Shown here: piece after piece, positions 1 through 10,721 of the stretch
How the letters are laid out: each line of letters starts with the position of its first letter
Position numbering within the stretch: position 1 is the stretch's first letter
Assembly: GCA_946807835.1 (NCBI GenBank)
Contig: OX327690.1
Coordinates: 14,232,501-14,296,500 of the forward strand
From: Ailanthus altissimus
Lineage: Eukaryota; Streptophyta; Magnoliopsida; Sapindales; Simaroubaceae
DNA length: 64,000 bases
Direction: 5' to 3'
The notes under the pieces: generated by a model
Seen by the model: the letters and a program-made list of their open reading frames with translations, nothing else
The model's database searches: none
What the model was told of the DNA's origin: nothing
Made by a program: the position numbers and the translations under genes

Positions 1-560
1 TTTTATCCATTGAGTCTTTTGACTAAAAATTTAAAATATAACTAAAAAAATTAAATCCCTCAATCTTACCTATTTTCAAAATTTTCTCATTTTATATACC
101 TAGCAGTGGTACTTTTCTTAGATGCCTTTATTAGTTTACTTTTTCTTGAACAGTCCAGCTATTTTACTCTCAACTTTATTATTATTAATAAAATGATCTG
201 ATCAGGTGAAGAGATTCGAACCAGTGGGCTAACCTCAATTAGACCTTTCCAAACGGGGACAGAGAGACATTTCATTATTAGTTTTTTTTTACCATCTTGG
301 TGCAGCAACCCACCGGCCCAATTATATTTTTAATTTTCTTTTAAAAAAATCTTATTTTAATATAATTTAATATTAGTACTAAATTTATAGAGTTGAGATA
401 CAAAGTACTACTAATTATTGACAATTATATATTAAATAATTGTTAATTTTTAATTTTTATTAATATAATAGTTGTACAACAATGATTAAAAATGGACACA
501 TTAGATACCACATTTTATTAACTTTGTATTTTTATTATATAAGTATTAATGTATTATTGA
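1..560. other. AT-rich intergenic DNA
   Basis: No coding region can be supported. The stretch is long runs of A and T with no conserved motif. About 365-555 has weak inverted ends (a TACAAAGT-like block near each end), so it may be an old MITE related to the next one, but no target-site duplication was found for it. Confidence 0.5.
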
Positions 561-570
561 TAATTTAAAT

Positions 571-760
571 GAGTAATGTTATACTTTGTAATTTTTATTT
601 TAATATTTTTTTTTACAAACGAGATGTTAAATAATTATTAAATAATAAAATAATATAATAAATTATTTTAAAAATTATAAAGTTAATCATTTAGTAAATA
701 CTTAACACATCATTTAAGATAAATAATATTGAAATTAAAGTTGAGAAGTATAATATTATT
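571..760. mobile_element. MITE with 10-bp target duplication, Mutator-like
   Basis: A 190-bp non-coding element. Its ends are imperfect inverted repeats: the left begins GAGTAATGTTATACTT and the reverse complement of the right begins AATAATATTATACTT. It is flanked on both sides by the identical 10-mer TAATTTAAAT (561-570 and 761-770). Inverted ends with a 9-10 bp duplication are the signature of MITEs mobilised by Mutator-like transposases. No coding capacity; class assignment is by duplication length only. Confidence 0.75.
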
Positions 761-770
761 TAATTTAAAT

Positions 771-2030
771 AACATAATAAGGACATTGGAATGGATTTCA
801 TTATTGCTTTTAAAGAAATAAGGATTTCACTGTTATTTCTTATTCATGTGTTTGAAATTGATTGAGTTGCTTATTCTTTTAAGGGTATATTTAATACGAT
901 ATTAAAAGTGGAGTTGTGAGAAACATGAGACGTTATTATAGAACTTATGAATGGAGTTATGAAAGGAAGTATGTGAATCGATCGATCGAGAGAGAGAGAA
1001 ATAACAATAATGTAAGATTCAAATATGAATAGAGTAGCTTCTAGTTGGTAGTTTGATGGCAGTTCATTTTTATTATTAGTTATAATATAAGACATTTTTC
1101 TTTTTATTATCGTGATTTTAAACTATGCTATTTGTGGGTCAAGACATTTAGTTTAGGTCTTGTGGGCCACAATAGCTTGCTTATTTCAAAATATTTAGCT
1201 TAAAAATGAGATTTAATTTTGGCCTAATTTATATTACAGTAAGAGTGGTGTTTGTTCCTGCAGTATGAGGGTTTTATATAATATAAGTATATAACCCACT
1301 TTTAATTTTTAAACGTTGCCAATTAAAATTTTATTATATCATACATCTTTTAATAGACCTCACTTAATACTAGATTAAATTTTATTTAACAAAATTTTCT
1401 TTATATACGTTATACACTCCATTTACTCTCTATAAGTGCTCTATCATTTCTCATTCCTTTCAATCTTTGATGATTTATTTGAATGGAAGTGTGAAAACTT
1501 TTTTTTTTTTTTAAGACATAAAAGAACAATTGGAATCTGATCTCTAAGATTATTGGACTTATTATTAACCGGTCCAATCCACTCCGTCATTTATTAAAGC
1601 CTTCTTTATTATTTTAAGGACGCAGCCCACTTGAGAGATTAAAACAAACCCAGTAGAGGTTCAGTTCAATTGTAATTGAATATGATGGTTCCCTTTTATA
1701 ACTCTCGTGTTATAAGAAACAAATTGAGAAACTTATAGAGTCACTTTTAAATTTAAGAATTAGATATACGAGGGCTTATTTACTTGTTTAACTTCGTTAT
1801 AAAAGGTTAGGGTAAAGCAAAGACATGTGCTTAGTGTTGGTTACTTGGACGAGTTTAGAACCAAGCTATAAAAGTTAGTTAAGTCTATTGATTCTAGTTC
1901 TCGGTTAAGGGGTGTAAAACTTTAATCAATAGATGAATTTACTTGAAGTGATAGTTCTTGTGCCTAAGCTCTGTATCTTGAGCTGTTGTCCCTATTTGCT
2001 TAGATTCTTTCCTTGCACTCACAATTCGAA
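771..2030. other. Intergenic DNA, nothing recognised
   Basis: No gene or mobile element is recognisable on either strand. A short (GA)n run lies near 985-1000 and a poly-T tract near 1500. The 74-residue minus-strand frame at 871-1095 has no motif and reads through low-complexity sequence. Confidence 0.45.
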
Positions 2031-3810
2031 ACAAAATTGTGCCAGCGGTATTTCCAACAAGAACCCTATAATGCTTAAGCTAATTTGTTTTTATGTATGA
2101 GAATGGGTATCGAAAGAAAGAGCTAAAAAAATTACTTACCTATTTTTTTGTATCAAATTTCTCCTGTTTGACACTCAATAGATTCCTTTTTATAAGTTAT
2201 TTAGCAAATCATTTATTTGCAGAAGTACATCTCCTTAAAAGTCTTTATTGGAACTCTCTATAGTATTGATTTCATCTCCCAGGGTGCACTTAGCAACAAA
2301 ATCTGCACGTGCCTAACCTTTTATTGTTGAGCTCTACTGCCTTCTTGGCTAACCCGATTCATAAACTATGGCTTGTGTAAGATTTGTCTTAGCAGCTGAA
2401 TGGTCAGTACTAAAATTGTTTGAGATAGAAAATAAGGTCTAAACTTTCTTCCCAACATCACCAATGCAAATGCAAGCTTCTTGGTTGAAGGATACCTAGT
2501 CTCAAGGTCCGTGAAAGCCTTGTTGGCCAAGTATATAGGTATCTGTGCGCTAGCTTCTTCTTTGACAAGAATTGAGCTTACAATGTATTGGAATATCATG
2601 TTATCGACATATACTCCATTATCTTACCAATCAGAGGTTTGAATAACTTATTAACTAGCCTTTAATATATCACCCCAACATTCTATAAACTGAAGGGTAT
2701 GACATTGTATTAGTAAATCCTCTAATCTATAATAAAAAATATCTTCCATTTTTTAGATGCAAAAATCTTAATCTCGTTGTGTCTTAAGAATGCATCCACA
2801 ACATTTAAATGTTAGTGCCCTGTAATTGCTTCCATCAATTGATCAATTGTGGGTAATAGAGATATATTTCAGGCATGCCTTGTTTAGGTTTGTAAAATCC
2901 ATACACATGTGCCACTTTTTATTAGCCATTCTTCACCATCACCATGTTTGCTAGCCACTTGGGGTAGTTAACTTCTCTGATAAAACCAATAGACAATAAC
3001 TTCTCAACCTCTAGTACCACTACTTATTCATCTCTTGGTTAAATATTCTTTTCTTCCATTTCATTAGTTTAAATGTCGGACTAATCGCTAGCCTATTATA
3101 GATCACGAAGGGATCAATCCTTGCCATGTCTTTATAGGTTCAAGTGAAAATATTTAAGAACTCATTTGGTAAAGAGCTCAACTCCTTGAAAATCTCTGAC
3201 TTTAACTTGGATCTAATTTTGACTAACGTCTTATGGGAATCTTCCTTCACTTGCACCTCAAACAAATCCTATACTAGCACTTGTAGCTTTAACTTCTCTT
3301 TCTCTCTTAAGTTTATAGAAGTGATACACTATGTCCTTTTAGCTGAGGTTAGATGGCAACATATTACCTTTTTTTAATCCACTGAAATCACTCTAACTCT
3401 ATGTCCTACTAAGAATTTCAGCTTAAGATAATGTTTCGACATTACTACATTAGAATTTCTCTTAACAGGCCGCCCCTAGAGGATCTTTTATGGAAATGGT
3501 TGCTCCATAACTACAAAGCTAACCATTATTATCTTTATGTATGCCTTTTCACTTAATGTGAAGAGCAATGTGATTACCCCCAACGATATCATGCAACCAT
3601 CCTTGAATCCATATAAAAAGGTTTATATCCTCTTGATCTTCAAACACTTAATTCCAAGGCCATCAAATGCTTCTTTGAAGATGATATCTATTGAGCTCCC
3701 CAAGTCGATGAACACTTTATGAACATCAGCCTCTATTACTTAGTTAGTGACAACCAAAGCGTCGTCATAGGAATAACTGGTGCTTTTACCACCTTTATCT
3801 GTGAACATGT
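2030..3810 (-). pseudogene. Decayed Ty3/gypsy pol (protease, RT, RNase H)
   Basis: Minus-strand relic of a gypsy polyprotein, read from high to low coordinates. A protease-like stretch at about 3440-3790 contains SYDDALVV and a DLGSS active-site-like motif. The RT start at about 2600-2990 includes NYPKWLANMV and ends in decayed palm sequence. An RNase H block at 2366-2599 is the best preserved (KAFTDLETRYPSTKKLAFAL, then LRPYF). The PR-RT-RH order and wording fit the Tat lineage. Several stops and frameshifts interrupt it. No gag or integrase was found attached, and it stops where the old Athila-like LTR begins. Confidence 0.75.
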
Positions 3811-4777
3811 AATGAGAGTGAAATAGATATATATTTTTATCCTCAATTTACTTAGAAATTATTTGCTTTTAAGTGAACACAAGGCTATTTATGTGTTTAA
3901 TGTTGATATTTTAGGGATTTAACATCAAGGGATGAAAAATGAAGAATTTGGAGCAAAAAAGTAGGAATTATAGTCAATTAGGACTCGATTGCAAAAATTG
4001 AAAAGTTTTAGATGAATGTCGCGGCGATAACGGACAGAATGCTCAAGTATTCATAAACCTTAAAACACTCAAACAATACACGAAGAATGCTGCAGTGATA
4101 GTTTTATAATCTCAAATATTCATGCGATAGTGATTCACCACTACAACGATGCAATTAATTACAGAGCACTACTTTTCAAGGCTTAACACCACAACGTTGA
4201 GTGACCATCACTGCAGTTGTGGAACCTTTCAAGGCAATGTCCTAGCATTGAGTAGAGAGCACCCTAGCATTAATGTGATTCCTAATAAGATTTTAAATAC
4301 AACTCTAAAACTCTAAGACTCCAAGACTTCTCTATAAAAAGGCCTCTTGTCCAAGCCTTTAAGGCGTCCATAACTTAGGGTTTTTTTAGAGCAATAAGAG
4401 CATAATTTAGAGAGATATTTTCATGCATAACAAGAGAAGCAATAAATTTTTGTAAAGATCAACCAACAACAATTTAGAATTTAAGGCATCAATTATGGTT
4501 TCCTTTTTGGTTGTATCAAGTTTTTAATTCTTTTTAGCCTTTATTTTCTTATAGTTATGAACTAATTTTCTTTTCCAGGGTTATTGCTTGGACTTAATAT
4601 GTAAGCTTAATTACTATAGTTTTTAATATTTTATGAACTTAATTTTTATTATTCAAATCATTTGCTCTTAATGCTTTAATATTCCTAGCCAATTATTGAT
4701 TGATTTAGGAACACATTGATAAATTTAGGAAAGGCATCATTGTGTTTAGCTTAAGATAATTTGATACATGATTACAG

Positions 4778-5718
4778 TAAAGATGGGCAAAAAAAATTAG
4801 TAACCGAAAAATCAAACCGAACCGAATCGACCGGTTTGGTCTGGTTTTTTTTGTAACCAAAAACCGTTTCGTTTTTTATTTTGAGAAAAATTGACCGGTC
4901 CGATTTGATTTTTTTTAAAAAAAAACCGAACTAGAAAACCATTTTTTTATAAAATTTATCTCAAATTAAATAAATTCTAATTATGTTAATGTGAAATAGA
5001 CCCAAAAATTAGGTCAAAAATGATTTACTATATTATTTAGACAAATAAATAAAAAATCCTACACTTTAAAATAAAAAATAAAAAAAACTCAAAAAATAGC
5101 CCAAAGTTTTAAAGACTTATATAATATATAAGAACAAATTTAGTGGTTTATGCAATGTGTAATTTTGATTATATAATATATAACGTGTAATATATATTAA
5201 TTTAGTTACTTTAATTTTTTAAGACTTATATAATAAATAAGAATAAATTTAGTGGCTTATGTAACGTGTAATAAAAGTTTTTTGATTATATAATATATAA
5301 CGTGTAATATATAATAATTTAGTCAATTTAATTTTTTAAAAATTTATATAATATATAAAAATAAATTTAGTGATTTATGTAATATGTAATGAATTATTTT
5401 TGATTATATAATATATTACGTGTAATATATATTAATTTAGTCAATTTAATTTTTTAAATACTTATATAATTTTTAAGAACAAATTTAGTGACTTGTAATG
5501 TGTAATGAAAAAATAATAAATGATTTAAAATAAGCTACTAAATTATTTGGATAAATGAATTAAAAAAAGCCTACAATTTAAAATAAAAAATAACCAAAAA
5601 ACAGAAAAAAAAACCAAACCAAAAAATACCGGTTCAGTCCGGTTCGATTTTTTCCATTAAAAAAAAGGGGTTTTGATTTTAATTATTGAAAAAATCGAAC
5701 CAGACTGTGCCCACCTTA
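4778..5718. mobile_element. hAT-like MITE inserted in the old LTR
   Basis: About 941 bp, non-coding. Its ends are short inverted repeats (left TAAAGATGGGCA; reverse complement of the right TTAAGGTGGGCA), followed inside by purine-rich CCGAACC/GGTTCGG blocks at both ends that can pair over longer distances. The flanks carry an 8-bp near-duplication, GATTACAG at 4770-4777 and AATTACAG at 5719-5726, the size expected for hAT elements. No transposase is encoded. The interior is a tandem repeat, described separately. Confidence 0.65.
5112..5510. repeat. Tandem repeat, about 3.4 copies of 109-120 bp
   Basis: Units begin near 5112, 5221, 5338 and 5457. Each contains CTTATATAATAT, then AAATTTAGTG, then a TAATGTGTAAT- or ACGTGTAATATA-like block. 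A larger direct repeat brackets it: the stretches at about 5018-5100 and 5518-5605 resemble each other. The array fills the interior of the hAT-like MITE. Confidence 0.75.
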
Positions 5719-6240
5719 AATTACAGAGTAGTATCTGTAAGTTTCAATATAAGATAGGAATATACTATATGAAATGTATGGTTAAAAGGACTTAAGCTTA
5801 ATAAAACTTAATTTAATCAAGTTAACATAGGAATATAGGTAATTGGTAATTTAAGATATATTTACTAGAACATTGAAAGAGGCTAGTAGAGAAATTAATG
5901 TCTTAACCAATAATAAAACTGAGGAATTAAATATTAAAATATATTATATCTAGAAAAGTATATTAATGAATATTTATAATTCTAAACTTTTTCTATCTTG
6001 TTATTCTCATAAATTACTTTGTTGTGATAATTTTAGTTTAATTGAATTTATAATTTTAGTTTAATTTTAATTTCAGTTGAAGTATTGATTTTATGGATAA
6101 AAATAAAAGGATATAGTTTTAATACTAGATTAAAAATACATAATTTTTTGTCAGTTCGACTACCGATTTTACACTATAATAGTTGTTGTGATATGTATAT
6201 TTGCATTTATATTGTATTTAGAAAAGCCACGACAAATTTT

Positions 6241-6258
6241 TGGCACCATTATCAAGAA
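6241..6258 (+). other. Relic primer-binding site
   Basis: TGGCACCATTATCAAGAA lies just after the old LTR and resembles the Athila-type site TGGCGCCGTTGCCGGGGA, complementary to the 3' end of a plant tRNA-Asp. C-to-T type changes have eroded it. Its position before a matching gag supports the call. Confidence 0.55.
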
Positions 6259-6539
6259 ACTAATTTATTTTTGCCAATACTAATACCTTTATATTTATTT
6301 TTATTTCAAGAATATTTTATTATTTTGTATAGTTACTTTTCTTTTATTGTTGTGTTTTGTAAAGTTTCTTTTCAAATATTTTTGTAATCATTATTTTTAA
6401 GTTACCTTTTAAATATACATCATAACTTATCAAATCCAGTTTTAGCAACAAGTAGTAAAATATAGCTCTTTGAGGGATTGTAAAATCCCTATGATTAATA
6501 ACATTCACACTAACATAATCGACCAACAATAAATGCCAA

Positions 6540-7040
6540 CTATTTTGAAGAATACTTGAGAACAATCCAAATGCTGAAAAACTTAGTAGTATTTAATGGA
6601 CTTTCAAGCGATGATCTAAATAAATATATTATAATTTTTTTAGAGATTTATGATTTATTCAAATGCAATAGCGCCTCAAATGATGTAGTGCGGTTATGGC
6701 TATTTCTTTTTTTACTTCGAGACAAGGTAAAGAGTTGATTGATATCACTACCATCAGCATCAATTTCAACATAAAATGACTTGGCTAAGGATAAGAAATG
6801 ACATTATTTTTTTTTATGTAGTTTGACTCAGAGACTCTTTACGAAGCATAAGAATAGTACAAAGATATGTAAAAGAGATGTCTATATCATGAAATTTCAA
6901 AGTGGTTGCTCATACGAACTTTCTATTATGGCTTGATGGGATAGTTGCGGACCATATTAGATGCTACAACAGATGGATTGTTAATAAATAAATTAATTGA
7001 TGAAGCATATTACCTTTTAGAGGAGATGACATCCGACTTA
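6540..7040 (+). pseudogene. Decayed Athila-like gag
   Basis: The longest open piece (6556-6738) contains TIQMLKNLVVFNGL, then EIYDLFKCN and LLRDKVKS. It matches line by line the gag of the younger element at 61187-61380 (GTIQMLKESLQFSGAL, EICDTFKFNGV, SLRDKAKSWL). Downstream, eroded equivalents of the SLPS..SIST and DEAYELLEEM stretches can be followed to about 7040 in shifting frames. Retroviral-type Gag would form the particle; this copy is broken by stops and frameshifts. Confidence 0.7.
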
Positions 7041-8177
7041 TCTTTTATTATATAAAGGTTTTACCTTCATATATCTTTATTGTAAAATCATTATTTAATA
7101 ATGCCACATGAGTGAGCTCATCTAACTCGGTAAAATGGATGTAAGTTTAAATTAGGCTGAACACTATAAATTCTCTGTCTTATTGTGTCTAGTAACTTTA
7201 TTTTTGTTAATCTCAATCACTTGTTCTCAACACTTAATAAATTTAACTCGTTGATTTTAAGATGACTAAATTTTAGGTTAGCAATTTTTTATTTAGTTTT
7301 TCTAATGAAACTATAATGAAGATATAACCTATAAATAAAGAAAAAGGACTTTACAAGAATTCAAGGAGTAATGATAGATACAAATCACATGTTGTATAAT
7401 AGTCCCCTGTAATTGTTTTAGCAGGATATTATATAAAAAGAGAGGTGGACTTTAACCTTTTTAAAAGGATGTTAAAGATTAGATTAATACTATATTCTTT
7501 AATTATTATCTTGAGTATTTTTATCTCAAATAATTTAATATTTATTGATGGGATATTAAAATAATGTGATAGAATATTGTAAAATTTAAGAAATTTTCTT
7601 ATCAACTGATGAATGTTATGTCAAATAGATTTTAGAATGGAAAAATATTTGGGGTAATATTTTGTAAAGTTAGTATTATCAATACACATCATTGAAGAAC
7701 TGAACTCCTTCATGAATTTTCGCTTTTTAAGTTGAGCTTCAATTAAATTGGGGGAAAGTTACATAAGAGGTGGAACGGATTTAACCTCCTTAGTTAGAGG
7801 GCTATTAAATGTTAATTATTTCAGTTTGTATAAAAATTAAATGCATTTTCCCCCAATCGTTGTTTGCCGAACTGCAGGGATCATAAGTTTTTGTATACAG
7901 AGGTTCTCTTTTTGACAAAAAGAACAAGATTGTACATAGAGGTTGATAAAAGGTAAAAGATTTACTTACCTCTCTAAACAAAACAATAATAATAAAAAAA
8001 TACAAAAACAACAAAGAAAAAAAAATCATAATCAATGCAAAATAACCACATCTCTTTCATCTTCTAACAATATTAAAAATAAGAATGAAAGTAGTTGAGA
8101 TTTTCGAATTCATCTTGATTCCAATTTTGGTTCTTAATTTCAAGTTTTATTATCTTTCACTTTATTGTCATTTCTTT
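7041..8177. other. Unassigned AT-rich DNA
   Basis: No gene is recognised. Two similar phrases, AAGAGGTGGA...TTTAACC near 7438 and near 7765, suggest an old duplication. The minus-strand 76-residue frame at 7805-8035 is low complexity and rich in F, L and I. Confidence 0.4.
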
Positions 8178-8179
8178 TA

Positions 8180-9232
8180 GCGCTCATTTGGTTAACTTTT
8201 CAAATAGAAAATTTGAAAATAGAGCTTTTCAAAATAAGAGGTTTTAAAAGAAATATATTTTTTTTATAAAACCATTGATCATTTAATTATCAATTAAAAA
8301 AAATTCTTTTGACCCCTAATCTAAAGGCATTCTTATCTCTCTTCTCTTTTGAGGCCCTTTGCTGATTGTGGAGTTAGCTTATGCTTCATATCCTAACTAC
8401 TTTGCCTAAACCTGATCGTCTTCCTACTCCGTCTCCTAATTCTATTGAGGTGGGAACCGCTATATCATGTTTGGTCAAGTAGCCCAAACTCCTTAATGAG
8501 CGAATGTCTTTCCAGCCCTCTCGGCAGCTATAGGTTTGCACTTTTACTCAATATGGGAAGCGATATTTGATGATGATGGTTATACAATGGCAGTCCTTAT
8601 GAGATAATTATTCTACACTTCTTACTTGGTGTAGCTTGTTATATGAGTCGTGAGTCGGAACTTATTTTTTGTTTGGGCACGTGCCTTTGGGTTACTGTTG
8701 CATATTCGGCTTTAGTTGCAGTAGCTATCGCTTTGTCTTGATCTACCTAATTAGTCAAGAAAGCTTGTCTGATGGTATGCCTCTAGGAATCTCTAGTACT
8801 TTCAATTTCATGATTGAGGTACTAGATAGTTTGATTATGCATTGTTTGTATTTGGTATGAAAATTAAAAATAAAATAATACTTTTTTTATTTAAAAATAA
8901 AATAATCAATAAAAGATTTTGGAAGATTTTTGTAAAAATATGAATGTTGTAGAGATATGATAACTTTTAAAAAAATGTAAAAATATGTTAGTGGACTAAG
9001 GTTTATTTTTAGGGTACACTGAAAATAAATAAATATTATTAAGGTATATGTGACATTATACAAATATTAAAAAAGTTCAAAGAGCTCTACTCGTATAAGC
9101 CCAAAATAGCATTTTTGATCTCCAAAAATTCTTTTCTAATTATACCAAATGTCATCAAAAATTTAAAAAGAGTTTTTAATATTAAAAAAACTCTCTTAAC
9201 CCGTAAAAAAATCTAACCAAACAAGCACTTAG
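8180..9232. mobile_element. Possible DNA transposon bounded by inverted repeats
   Basis: The left end reads AGCGCTCATTTGGTTAACTT and the reverse complement of the right end reads AAGTGCTTGTTTGGTTAGAT. The first 16-18 bases agree at most positions, which fits terminal inverted repeats of an old, about 1.05-kb element. The interior at about 8330-8860 is visibly richer in G and C than its surroundings and has a 63-residue frame (8669-8860) that I do not recognise. It could be captured host sequence. No clean target-site duplication was found, so this stays tentative. Confidence 0.4.
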
Positions 9233-10667
9233 ACTTTTACTACTAAAGCCTTAAATAGTTGAACACTTTGAACTTATTAATATGAAGAGGTAGGTTAAAG
9301 AAGTAAATTTATTAATATAAGTTCCAATTTATCCCAGGAATTGTCAAAGTATTTTGGGATCGATTTGCATTATTTCGCCACGTCTGCCATGGACCAAACA
9401 ATCGCAAACAGCCAAGCAAGTCGCTCAACATGAGCTTTGAAAAACACCAAAGCAGAATTTCAATTTAGATAACTTTGTTTAATTTTATCAAAATTCAAAC
9501 ATATAACTAGCTGTAGATTTGTTTGCATGTTCTTAACTCTTTGATAATGTATTATGCTAAAATGTAAATTAAAATTTGAATTCAAAATTGGCCAGGGATG
9601 AAATTCAGAATTGGAGACCAAATCTTAATTATATTTATTGATGACAAGCAATATAATTCCGTTTAAGCATACATGATTACATAATTAACATTATATCATG
9701 AATAATTGTGGAAATTAGACATAGTTTCATTATTTTAAATTAAGATCGAATATATACAATCATGTAATCAATGCCATAAATCTAAAAGAAGACATAGTTG
9801 CCTTGGTACATTTGTCTGAATTTTCTAGACTTTGTCAACTTGCTGGGAAATTTGATAATTGTGAAAGTTTTGCAAGTTAACTTTTTGGATAAGGATGTTT
9901 AGTTTTCTTGCATGGAAATGAAAATCAAAATTGACGACTATTGACCAACATAAGATCTTACGCAGCAAATAGAAATGCAAGAAAGTCAGCGTTTATAATT
10001 CGTCTAAGAAAGAAAGGACTAATAAATTACGACGTTATATTACAAAATGTGATATTGGCACCTTCAACTAACCTTCAAGACAAACCAATTACGACGTTAT
10101 ATTTACAAAATGTGATATTGGCACCTAAAATTTGTCAAAAATGTTTAATATAAAACTTGACCTTTTTAGAATGCATATCCAGACAGAATTAATATGAATA
10201 TCGCATCCATTTATTAAGTTATTAATTTTAGAATTTTTTTTTACAATTATTTTATATTAATTATGTTTGATAAAAGTTTATTTCATGGTTATTTTATTTT
10301 TTTTATCAACCACCAAGTAAGTGAAAGATCAAATAAATTATGAGATTAAAAAAAAATCCTTTATCATTAATAAATTACTCTTAAAATTGATTTGTTTAGA
10401 GATTGGGAATGCTCACATCTACGTTTATGTCAATGTCGAAAACGATAAGAATCAAAACAGAGAAAAATACGCACGGTCAATGTTCTAGGATTCATGGCCA
10501 GCAAATTATTTTGTTGATTTCTTGCAATAGAAATTTCTTTCTTTCTCATTCGCTAGCACAAACTACATCTAGATGCTTGAATATATTCCATACGCCAAAT
10601 AGAGCACATGACTTCAGCAGCCGATATTCACATTTTCTGAAACTTGAACAAGCATCCTATCGAGTAG
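9233..10667. other. Upstream region of the BBE-like gene
   Basis: No other gene is supported. It holds W-box cores (TTGACC at 9941-9946 and 10158-10163, GGTCAA at 10475-10480), the elements bound by WRKY factors in defence-responsive promoters. Three cores in this length is not clearly above chance. It also holds the pair of direct repeats described next. The 89-residue frame at 10403-10672 overlaps the TATA region and is not a credible gene. Confidence 0.45.
10025..10126. repeat. Pair of 39-40 bp direct repeats in the BBE-like promoter
   Basis: The block running from AATTACGACGTTATAT to TGATATTGGCACCT occurs at 10025-10063 and again at 10087-10126, differing by one inserted T. The copies are 62 bp apart, start to start, and lie about 600-700 bp before the start codon of the BBE-like gene. 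Confidence 0.85.
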
Positions 10668-10675
10668 TATAAATA
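10668..10675 (+). promoter_or_regulatory. TATA box of the BBE-like gene
   Basis: TATAAATA lies 54 bp before the ATG at 10722. Transcription would start about 30 bp downstream, near CACTCTCATTCA, giving a short leader of roughly 20-25 bases that ends in AACAATG, a good plant start context. Confidence 0.75.
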
Positions 10676-10721
10676 CGGGAGATTTTACGCACTCTCATTC
10701 ACAAAACATCAATCAATAACA

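Larger units (their letters stand above)
3850..6234 (+). mobile_element. Very old Athila-like 5' LTR, interrupted by a MITE
   Basis: Once the 941-bp insertion at 4778-5718 is removed, this is about 1.4 kb, the length of the better preserved LTR at 57142-58572. It is followed at the expected distance by a decayed primer-binding site and a matching gag. Shared features with the younger LTR include a GCG-containing block near 4015, a transcript-start-like stretch around 4320-4400 (TATAAAAAGG, then TTTTTTAGAGCAATAAGAGC) and the phrase around CATTGTGTTTAGCTTA. The left edge is approximate because the terminal TG is not clear. Confidence 0.6.

Noticed and set aside
190..260. tRNA-like sequence (TTCGAACCAGTGGG, resembling a reversed T-arm)
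   Set aside because: No cloverleaf, acceptor stem or A box can be built around it; at most a SINE relic.
871..1095. 74-residue minus-strand frame
   Set aside because: No recognisable motif, I/S-rich composition expected of AT-rich DNA, no promoter context.
9941..10480. Three W-box cores as evidence of WRKY control of the BBE-like gene
   Set aside because: Short cores occur often by chance in this length of DNA; kept only as a remark.
10403..10672. 89-residue frame just upstream of the BBE-like gene
   Set aside because: No motif, overlaps the TATA box region, and has no sign of its own promoter.
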